From Planctomycetia bacterium (GTDB lineage Bacteria > Planctomycetota > Planctomycetia > Pirellulales > Thermoguttaceae), in the NCBI GenBank assembly GCA_030539035.1, contig JAUNSU010000007.1:1-60667 (forward strand): a DNA stretch of 60,667 nt, written 5' to 3'. The notes under the pieces were generated by a model. The model saw nothing but the letters and a program-made list of their open reading frames with translations, was not told the DNA's origin and ran no database searches. Shown in pieces: positions 54,226 to 60,667 of the stretch (position 1 is the first letter of the stretch; every line of letters starts with the position of its first letter). A program made the translations under genes and the position numbers.

Positions 54226-54273
54226 CGCGGTTCCCTGTACTCTGTTCTGTATAATCCCAAATTTCTGGTTTCT

Positions 54274-54291
54274 TATCATTGTAAAATGATA
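54274..54291. promoter_or_regulatory. Palindrome upstream of the FHA regulator
   Basis: TATCATT (54274-54280) and AATGATA (54285-54291), separated by four bases, about 50 bases before the regulator ATG. It is a possible operator for autoregulation or for the divergent hydrolase gene. Confidence 0.35.
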
Positions 54292-54361
54292 CACTGCTTC
54301 ATTATTATACACTAAAAAAAGCAATAAAAAGAAACTTTTTCTGTTTTTTTCCAATATTCTA

Positions 54362-54390
54362 TTGAAATCGCTTCTTTTTTGAAATATAAT
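54362..54390 (+). promoter_or_regulatory. Sigma-70 promoter of the GHL10 gene
   Basis: TTGAAA (54362-54367), 17-base spacer, TATAAT (54385-54390). It lies 45 bases before the ATG at 54436. Confidence 0.75.
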
Positions 54391-54435
54391 TGTTTTTTTC
54401 TGTCGGAACCGCATCTGTTCAATGAAAGGAATATT

Positions 54436-56955
54436 ATGATCAAAAATTGCCGTTTCCTCTGTTTCCCGATTTTCGTTTTTTCAATTCTTTTCCTGATCGC
54501 TCAGGAAAACGGATATGGAGCGGAAAAGGACTTTCTTAATCGCCTTGTTTCCGAGTCGATGTTTACCGTTCCGGGCGAGATCCTGGGCGACAAAATCCTC
54601 TCGAAAGAGAATATCAAGTCCCCGCAAGCCCGGGATGGTGTTCTCGTCGCCCCTTTTGCGTCCGAAAAAACGCAGCCCCGATTCTCCTTCGACGAAAAAG
54701 TCGATCTTGATCTTTCCGAATACTCACTTTTTTACCTTGATGTCCAATCCGATCACCCCGATGCTTTAAGAAGCTGCTCCCTTTATTTTCATAGTGAAAA
54801 CGGATGGTTTTCCATACCCGGTTCCGCGAAAGGAAAGCTGGATCCGCATTCCCTTCGATTCACGTTCAGCGCGGGCGATGCCCGAAAAGAGGAAAATCCA
54901 ACAGGTCTTCATAAGATCGATACCATTCGGATCTCCTTCTGGAGAACGGTCGATGTTGATACAACCGTCAATATTCAGGGATTTTACGGCGGATACAGTT
55001 CTGTCTGTATTCTGGACACCGATAAGACGAATCATCAGGAAACGCAAAATTTTGTTAATAGAATGGAAAATTTTTTCAAAATTAGCGGATTTTCCTGTCG
55101 AAAAGCCGATCTGGAAAATTTAAACATCGATACCCTGAAAAAATATAAAACCGTTGTAATCCCCATCCAGGGTGATCTTAACGACAACTCTTGCGATCTG
55201 CTTTGCGATTATCTGGATCAGGGAGGATTTATTATCGGATTCTACTCCTTGCCCGCGAAATTGATGAAAAAGATGGGATTCGCTCCCGCCGTTTTTTATC
55301 CGAACACCCAAAAAGGAGAACCGGTCGAAAAAATCGTCTTTACCGAAGAATTCAAAAAAATCTATGCGCCTTTTATGCCGGATGAAATGCTCCAGAATTC
55401 TTACAACTTTTGTATTTCCAAACCGCTCGAAAAAGATCTGGATCCCTTTTTGCAAAAAGAGGAAAATACTCCTCATATCGCCGGATGGTGGTATAATCCG
55501 CAAGGAGAAAAGATGAAGTATCCGGCAATTCTCCGAAGCGGACGCGGGATCTTTTATTCCCATGTTCTGATCCCGGACGATATTACCCGTAAACAGGCCT
55601 TTTTCTTTGCCGTTTTGCAAAATTCCGATCCCTCGATTTATATAAAAGCGTTCTACGAAAACTGGTATCGCCTTTTCAATTACGGAATGGTTCCCGATGA
55701 AAACCGGCTTCCCTTTTACCGCGAACGGGCAACCGATATCCTTCGCCGCCTCAACGAACGGGGATGGTCCGAGAACAAGATCCTCAACGCTTTTGATCAG
55801 ATAAAATCGATCCATTCCAAGAGTCCGATCTCATCGGCAATAAAGGTCCAAATCAAAAATTTCTTCAGCGCGATTGATGAGATCTATAAGGAATGTTCGA
55901 ACGCTTACGCTCAAAAAATCGTTCGGCTTCCCGGCGAAAAATGGTTCTGCTGGGAGCATTCGGGCGTTGGCCCTTATCCGGGCGATTGGGATCGGAGTAT
56001 TCGGGAAATCGCGGCGGGAGGATACAACGGGATCGTTCCCAACATGCTCTGGGGCGGCTGCGCTTCTTACAACAGCAAAGTTCTTCCGCATGATGAAAAA
56101 TTCGAAAAATATGGAGATCAAATCGAACAGATCGTTCAGGCGGGAAAGAAATATGGAGTCGAAATCCATGTTTGGAAGGTCTGCTATAATTGCTCAAGAG
56201 CGCCCAAGTCCTTTACAGATCAGATGAAAAAAGAAGGACGAGTTCAAAAATCCTCATCCGGCAAACCGTATACGAGCGAATGGCTTTGTCCTTCCCATCC
56301 GAAAAATCAGGATCTTGAAGTCGCCGCGATGATCGAAATTGCCGAAAACTACAAGGTCGACGGAATTCATTTCGACTATATCCGGTATCCGGGCCCGCAC
56401 TTTTGCTTCTGTGAAGGCTGCCGGGACCGTTTTTCCGTTCATTACAAGAATCGGACCGGAAAAGATCTTGCGCATTGGCCGGATGATGTTGTCAACGACA
56501 AAGAGATCCGGGCGATCTTCGATCAATGGCGCTGTGATCAAATTACCGCAGTTGTCCGCCGGGTTCGGGAAACAGTCGATCAAAAACATCTTCCCGTCAA
56601 AATTTCCGCGGCGGTCTTCAGCGGATATCCCGGAACATTGACCTCGGTCGCTCAAGATTGGGTTCTCTGGTGCAAAAAAGGATATCTCGATTTCGTTTGT
56701 CCGATGAACTATACAGATGATCCCAATCAGTATAAGCAGCTCGTTGAAAAACAGATCTCCTTCCTTGAGGGATCCGTTCCGATGTACTCGGGAATCGGAG
56801 CAACCGTTCCTGTTGCCCTTTCCCCGGATAAATACGCCGCGCAAATTGAGATCTCCCGAAAAGGAGGTGCCAAGGGAATTTGCATGTTCGATCTTTCAAA
56901 ATCGACAATGAAATTTCTCGTTCCCGCCTTCAAAAAACCGGATTCTCAAAAGTAA
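54436..56955 (+). CDS. Secreted GHL10-type glycoside hydrolase-like protein
   Basis: An 839-residue exported protein with a signal peptide (about residues 1-32). The N-terminal half (about 40-480) contains beta-rich and Rossmann-like parts and resembles a galactose-binding plus glutamine-amidotransferase-like arrangement; I cannot name it. The C-terminal part (about 495-835) is a TIM barrel of the GHL10 (DUF187) family. Marks are the [20 protein letters not shown] start, GVEIHVWKV, the [12 protein letters not shown] strand with candidate acidic residues (about 640), and VCPMNYTDD. Such proteins are linked to polysaccharide breakdown; the substrate is unknown. AAAGGA lies before the ATG. It is followed at 107 bases by a second exported hydrolase-like gene. 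Confidence 0.8.
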   Translation: MIKNCRFLCFPIFVFSILFLIAQENGYGAEKDFLNRLVSESMFTVPGEILGDKILSKENIKSPQARDGVLVAPFASEKTQPRFSFDEKVDLDLSEYSLFYLDVQSDHPDALRSCSLYFHSENGWFSIPGSAKGKLDPHSLRFTFSAGDARKEENPTGLHKIDTIRISFWRTVDVDTTVNIQGFYGGYSSVCILDTDKTNHQETQNFVNRMENFFKISGFSCRKADLENLNIDTLKKYKTVVIPIQGDLNDNSCDLLCDYLDQGGFIIGFYSLPAKLMKKMGFAPAVFYPNTQKGEPVEKIVFTEEFKKIYAPFMPDEMLQNSYNFCISKPLEKDLDPFLQKEENTPHIAGWWYNPQGEKMKYPAILRSGRGIFYSHVLIPDDITRKQAFFFAVLQNSDPSIYIKAFYENWYRLFNYGMVPDENRLPFYRERATDILRRLNERGWSENKILNAFDQIKSIHSKSPISSAIKVQIKNFFSAIDEIYKECSNAYAQKIVRLPGEKWFCWEHSGVGPYPGDWDRSIREIAAGGYNGIVPNMLWGGCASYNSKVLPHDEKFEKYGDQIEQIVQAGKKYGVEIHVWKVCYNCSRAPKSFTDQMKKEGRVQKSSSGKPYTSEWLCPSHPKNQDLEVAAMIEIAENYKVDGIHFDYIRYPGPHFCFCEGCRDRFSVHYKNRTGKDLAHWPDDVVNDKEIRAIFDQWRCDQITAVVRRVRETVDQKHLPVKISAAVFSGYPGTLTSVAQDWVLWCKKGYLDFVCPMNYTDDPNQYKQLVEKQISFLEGSVPMYSGIGATVPVALSPDKYAAQIEISRKGGAKGICMFDLSKSTMKFLVPAFKKPDSQK

Positions 56956-57062
56956 TTGGAATTATTGCTTAAACGAATCGTAATTTGCGATTGGGGAAAG
57001 ATCCGTTCTCTAAACGGTTCCTTCCCTCAATCATTTCTCAACGATCATTATTGGAGTCTATT

Positions 57063-58748
57063 ATGAAATCTGCGACAGGAAGTCTTCTGCTGATCCTTTT
57101 TTTTCTGTTTTTTCCCGGATCGGCCAAAGAAGGATTTTCCTGGGGGATCGGACATCGAACAATCGGCGAAGGAGTACTGCTCCGGCTCCCGGAATCCTTG
57201 AAAAAGGAATTGACACCGGATCAAATCCAGGCGTTTCTCACATACAATTCTTATCCGGACAGCCTGGAAAACGTTGATCCGAATCTCGCCGGACCAAACG
57301 CGATCCTGCGCATGAAGGAATTTAAAACGCAAAAACGTTTTTTCTTCCATAAGCCCGAAGGACGCTGCATCGCGTTTGAAATGCTTGTCCAATCCCTTCG
57401 GGAAAAAGACTGGAACCGTTTTGTCCTTTGGCTTGGAATCCTCTCTCATTCCACCGCCGATCAGATCTCCTGCAATCATGAACCCCTTCTTCATTTCATC
57501 ACCTACTGCTGGGGAGAAGAAGGAATGAAATTGACAAATGATTTCAGTAAATGCCTGGATCTCGGCTGGATCGAAGGAGATCCGAAAACGCAAAAAATCT
57601 GGACCGATGCGGTCCGGGATCTTTCGATCCCCAATACGATCTGCAATCAAAAAGAGATCTTCTTTGCGCTTCATACGATCGAATGGGAAGGACTGGAAGG
57701 GAACCGATACAGTATGGATCTGATTCGGGCGATCAATGCCTGGAACAGTTCGAAAGGATATCAGGAGCAGGCCGATCTTGCCCGAACACTCGTTCCTTTT
57801 GGAACATGGGCCGTTCGCCGAATCATGATCTATGTCCATTCGGCAATCGCGATTGCCCAAAGTACGAAAAACGGAAAACCTCTTCCGGTTCGATTTGAGC
57901 CGGATCAAGTCAAAGATCTTCAGAAATGGATCGACCGCTTTATTCTGGATCGGCCGATCACGGACGACGCGTTTATCGTTCCCTTTTTACCGCCGGCCGG
58001 ATCGGATCCGAAGATCGGAATCCTGTATGATCCTTCCGGCCGGATGGGAGAGGGATTTTTCAGCTTTATCGATCGGGTCGCCGCCGGCTTGATCGCCGGA
58101 TCTCTTCAGCACCGCGGATCTGCCGGAATTCTTGATGTTCGAAAAGTGATCCGATCCGGAATCGATCCGAAAAAAACGCCGCTTCTGATACTTCCCTGTT
58201 CCCGATTGACTAATTATTATCCATTGAAAAAGAAAAATCTGATCGATCAAATCGTCCAATACAGGAATAAAGGAGGGAAAATTCTCTGGATCGGCGGATC
58301 TCCTCCGCAGGAGATTCTTTCCAAAGATCTGTTCGGTCAAATGATCTTCAACCCGGAAAAGAGCACTTATCTCAATCCCGTTTATACGGTTCCGATGAAA
58401 GATCTTATGAAAAGCTCCGTTCTCCTCAACGGAAAAGAGGAGGGAAAGTTCATTCGGGAACCGCGGGGAAAAGCGGGCTGGAGCTGGCCGCGATCTCCCT
58501 GGTATTTTAAGGAAGGCGCACGAAAGGCCGCCGATGTCTTTCTGGAATTGAAAAGCCCGGACAAAACACGGATCATCGGTATTCTTTCCCCAAAGGATCA
58601 TCCCGATTTTGGCTGGCTGCCGGCTTATACCGTCTTTCCCTGTATTTTCTCCGGCGATCATCCCCGGATCTCCCCTTTCGAACTGAAATTGGACAGTACG
58701 GAAGAAAAAATTCTGGAATACGCGGTCGATTCCCTTTTGTTGCTTTAA
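57063..58748 (+). CDS. Exported zinc-dependent phospholipase C / S1-nuclease-like protein
   Basis: A 561-residue exported protein. A signal peptide (about residues 1-26) ends just before FSWGIGHRTI; a Trp near the mature N-terminus plus a following His is how the PLC/S1-P1 nuclease fold begins its zinc site. More ligands appear in FFFHKPEGR (about 95) and LGILSHSTADQISCNHEP (about 126-143, H-x3-D and a later His). The helical domain ends near 275. The second half (about 300-560) is an alpha/beta domain with GGKILWIGGSPPQE, perhaps a glutamine-amidotransferase-like fold as in the upstream gene. The substrate may be a phospholipid or nucleic acid. GGAG precedes the ATG; a terminator follows. 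Confidence 0.65.
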   Translation: MKSATGSLLLILFFLFFPGSAKEGFSWGIGHRTIGEGVLLRLPESLKKELTPDQIQAFLTYNSYPDSLENVDPNLAGPNAILRMKEFKTQKRFFFHKPEGRCIAFEMLVQSLREKDWNRFVLWLGILSHSTADQISCNHEPLLHFITYCWGEEGMKLTNDFSKCLDLGWIEGDPKTQKIWTDAVRDLSIPNTICNQKEIFFALHTIEWEGLEGNRYSMDLIRAINAWNSSKGYQEQADLARTLVPFGTWAVRRIMIYVHSAIAIAQSTKNGKPLPVRFEPDQVKDLQKWIDRFILDRPITDDAFIVPFLPPAGSDPKIGILYDPSGRMGEGFFSFIDRVAAGLIAGSLQHRGSAGILDVRKVIRSGIDPKKTPLLILPCSRLTNYYPLKKKNLIDQIVQYRNKGGKILWIGGSPPQEILSKDLFGQMIFNPEKSTYLNPVYTVPMKDLMKSSVLLNGKEEGKFIREPRGKAGWSWPRSPWYFKEGARKAADVFLELKSPDKTRIIGILSPKDHPDFGWLPAYTVFPCIFSGDHPRISPFELKLDSTEEKILEYAVDSLLLL

Positions 58749-58778
58749 AATTTTGATTCTGGAATATTTTTGAAAGAA

Positions 58779-58815
58779 AACTCTCCCCGAACGATTCCCA
58801 TACAAAGGGAGAGTT
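58779..58815 (+). terminator. Intrinsic terminator after the PLC-like gene
   Basis: Nine-base stem AACTCTCCC (58779-58787) with GGGAGAGTT (58807-58815), 19-base loop, then CATTTTTATT. It separates the hydrolase pair from the ECF/FecR pair. Confidence 0.75.
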
Positions 58816-58989
58816 CATTTTTATTCTTTACTTTAGGGCAATTCTAAAAACCCTGTCGCGCGATTCTTCCATTCTGAAAAATTATTTTGAAAAAATCTGA
58901 AAATATTTTGATTTTTTCGGTCAAAATATTCCAGTGAAATTGATACGTTTACAGAAGACACGAAAAAACACAAAAATCCGGGAATAATC

Positions 58990-59559
58990 ATGGATACAAA
59001 TCAGGAACATCATTTACTCAGCAAAGAAGAGGCGATTTCCGTTTTTATGCGGCAAATCGGATATGTCCGATCCGTTGCTTTTCGGTGCACGTTCGATAAA
59101 TCTCTTCTTGAAGATATCGTCCACGATTCCTTTATCTATTTTATCGAACGGGCGGAAGAATGGATCTGCAGTGAACAAACGATCCGTCCCCTTCTCCGAA
59201 CGATAGTGAAAGGGATGATCGGCCGCCATTGGGATCATTACAAGAAGAATCTGCCGGATCATCTTTCCAAAATTGCCGAATACATCATTCAAAATACAGG
59301 GCCGGACGATGATCTTTCCCGCACTTGTGATCAACTGGAAGAAAAGCTGCTCGCGCTGGATATCTGTCTTCAAAAGCTCCCTCCCGAAAGCCGGGAACTG
59401 ATCGAAATGCTCTATCTGGATGAAAAGTCGTATAAAGCCCTGATCAAAAAAACAGGCAAATCCCCGGATGCCGTTTATAAACAGATCAGCCGGATACGAT
59501 CCCTCTTGCATCAATGCATCAAAAAAACGATGATGCTGGAGATCAGCGATGTCAAATAA
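58990..59559 (+). CDS. ECF-subfamily RNA polymerase sigma factor
   Basis: A 189-residue group 4 sigma factor. Region 2 (about residues 15-85) holds the DIVHDSFIYFIERAEEW helix pair. Region 4 (about 120-180) starts LQKLPPESRELIEMLYLDE and ends in a helix-turn-helix, GKSPDAVYKQISRIRSLLHQCI. The layout matches the planctomycete ECF group that is coupled to FecR-domain proteins. The next gene starts inside its last codons (ATG at 59549, 11-base overlap), so the two are translationally coupled. The sigma factor is probably held or released by that membrane protein. No Shine-Dalgarno sequence is evident. Confidence 0.85.
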   Translation: MDTNQEHHLLSKEEAISVFMRQIGYVRSVAFRCTFDKSLLEDIVHDSFIYFIERAEEWICSEQTIRPLLRTIVKGMIGRHWDHYKKNLPDHLSKIAEYIIQNTGPDDDLSRTCDQLEEKLLALDICLQKLPPESRELIEMLYLDEKSYKALIKKTGKSPDAVYKQISRIRSLLHQCIKKTMMLEISDVK

Positions 59560-60667
59560 TTCCCGTTTTTCTCCTTTCTTTCTGATAGAATCCTATCTGC
59601 GCAAAGATCTTTCGCCGGAAGAAGCGGCCAATCTGCTCTCGGAGATCCGGCAAAATCCGGCGATTTTCGATCTGCTCCGCGAGAATATTGCCGCAGATAT
59701 TTGGCTTGAAGAATTCTTTTCTGCCAAGAAGGATCTTCTTGTATCTTCGGACGATCTCTCGCACAATTCTTTCGATTTAACAGGAGATTTCGAAGAGCAA
59801 TTAACTTCTTTTAAACGAAAAAATTTTCCTTCAGACGGGATTCTCAATAATTCCGAACCCGAATTTCCGGCAGAAGAATCATTGAGAACCACCATTTACA
59901 TTCCGCCGCGGGAAGATTCCCCGGAACCCTCTCCATGGAAAGAATGGTTTACAAACAAAAAAAGTTCGAAAAAGAAGAAGGAATCTTCTCTTCTTCTCTC
60001 TTGGCAAAAATCCAATATTCCGCTCATTGTTCTTTTATGCTGTATTGGAGCGTTTCTTTCCCTGCTCGTGATTCATTATTTTCGATCGCCGAACAGGGAA
60101 TGGGACATTGAAACGGCAACAGCGCGAATTGCGCAAACCATTGACGCGGAATGGGAACCCGAAAGCGAGGAATGGCCCAAGGGGCGCCGATTCGATCAGG
60201 GCGAAATCAAACTGAAATCCGGTCTTGTTCAAATCGCTCTGAAAAACGGAATATCATTAACACTGGAAGGACCTGTTGATTTTGCGTTAAACGATTTGAT
60301 GTCCTCTTTTTGCAATAAGGGAAAGGTAAGCGTTGCCGTTCCTCATAATGCGAAGAATTATGAAATGTTGACTCCGTTTTCGGCGATATACGATCGGGGA
60401 ACCGAATTTTTTGTTCAGGTATCCGATCGGGAAACCGATCTTACCGTGATCAAAGGACAAGTGGATTGTCTTCCGCAAAAAGGGAATCTCATCTCCTTGA
60501 AAGCCGAGGAAGCTCTTTCCGTTGGAATTTCGCAGCAGGTTAAACGGATTGCGCCTCAAAAGGAGATCTATATTTCATCGGGTCTTTTCGCCCAAAAGCT
60601 GAACATCTTTGTCCAAAAAGAACTGAAAAAAGAATCAGAAAAAATCGGGGCGAGCGATCTGCGAAAT
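59549..60667 (+). CDS. FecR-domain transmembrane protein (partial, cut by window end)
   Basis: An open frame of 373 codons without a stop, running off the right edge. The N-terminal cytoplasmic part (about residues 1-165) begins with a short helical segment (RKDLSPEEAANLLSEIRQNP) typical of the anti-sigma end of planctomycete FecR proteins, then a long acidic, Ser-rich linker. One membrane span lies at about 170-190 (NIPLIVLLCCIGAFLSLLVI). The outer part (about 225-330) is the FecR beta domain, with KLKSGLVQIALKNGISLTLEGP and a TPFSAIYDRGTEFFVQV strand pair. A LamG domain often follows in this family but would be beyond the window. It overlaps the ECF gene by 11 bases. It is the likely regulator of that sigma factor. 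Confidence 0.85.
   Translation, partial: MSNNSRFSPFFLIESYLRKDLSPEEAANLLSEIRQNPAIFDLLRENIAADIWLEEFFSAKKDLLVSSDDLSHNSFDLTGDFEEQLTSFKRKNFPSDGILNNSEPEFPAEESLRTTIYIPPREDSPEPSPWKEWFTNKKSSKKKKESSLLLSWQKSNIPLIVLLCCIGAFLSLLVIHYFRSPNREWDIETATARIAQTIDAEWEPESEEWPKGRRFDQGEIKLKSGLVQIALKNGISLTLEGPVDFALNDLMSSFCNKGKVSVAVPHNAKNYEMLTPFSAIYDRGTEFFVQVSDRETDLTVIKGQVDCLPQKGNLISLKAEEALSVGISQQVKRIAPQKEIYISSGLFAQKLNIFVQKELKKESEKIGASDLRN

Overview
The window reads as chromosomal DNA of an anaerobic, carbohydrate-degrading member of the Planctomycetota. The taxon is inferred from a DUF1559 pseudopilin-like protein, an ECF sigma factor overlapping a FecR-type gene, a degenerate sulfatase, and many genes without clear Shine-Dalgarno sites. 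Anaerobic metabolism is suggested by a HydC-HydB-type NADH/ferredoxin oxidoreductase and a 2-oxoacid:ferredoxin oxidoreductase. Four secreted enzymes point to plant cell-wall substrates: GH62 arabinofuranosidase, PL11 rhamnogalacturonan lyase, GH10 xylanase and a GHL10-type hydrolase. A gut or similar fibre-rich habitat is plausible but not shown by the sequence. There is no rRNA, CRISPR array, prophage or recognisable insertion sequence.

Layout. 1-3 kb: a small membrane protein, a zinc-finger (anti-sigma-like) protein, an intergenic repeat and an ECF-like sigma factor. 3-15 kb: GH62, the NuoE/NuoF fusion, a degenerate sulfatase, a Gfo/Idh/MocA oxidoreductase, a fused TPP/gamma oxidoreductase, a sodium:solute symporter and PL11. 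15-23 kb: the primary sigma factor, a large type Va autotransporter and the GH10 xylanase. 23-27.5 kb: initiator tRNA, aconitase, a MazG-type protein and HU. 27.5-36 kb (minus strand): a membrane polyferredoxin with a Tat-exported flavoprotein, the DUF1559 protein, a repeat island, menG/ubiE-panB, and an Nramp-like transporter. 36-40 kb: a dehydratase-ACP-dehydratase-ketosynthase cluster followed by an HELYH metalloprotein. 40-48 kb: a repetitive secreted protein with a cysteine-less TlpA domain, then a minus-strand run lysC-cimA-tRNA-Leu-pgsA-CPBP protease. 48-53 kb: fliF-fliG-fliH-fliI, where FliG lacks its torque domain. 53-60.7 kb: an FHA/sigma-54 activator, the GHL10 hydrolase, a zinc-dependent PLC/S1-like protein, and an ECF sigma/FecR pair running off the right edge.

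How the parts fit. The secreted lyases and hydrolases would release pentoses, rhamnose and uronic acids. The symporter and Gfo/Idh enzyme could handle the products. The ferredoxin enzymes would balance reductant. The polyferredoxin/flavoprotein pair looks like a menaquinol-to-envelope electron route. The most unusual items are that redox pair, the export/rotor module with a shortened FliG, the triple-domain NuoEF fusion, and a mosaic intergenic repeat family present at several loci. GATC is visibly over-represented inside genes.
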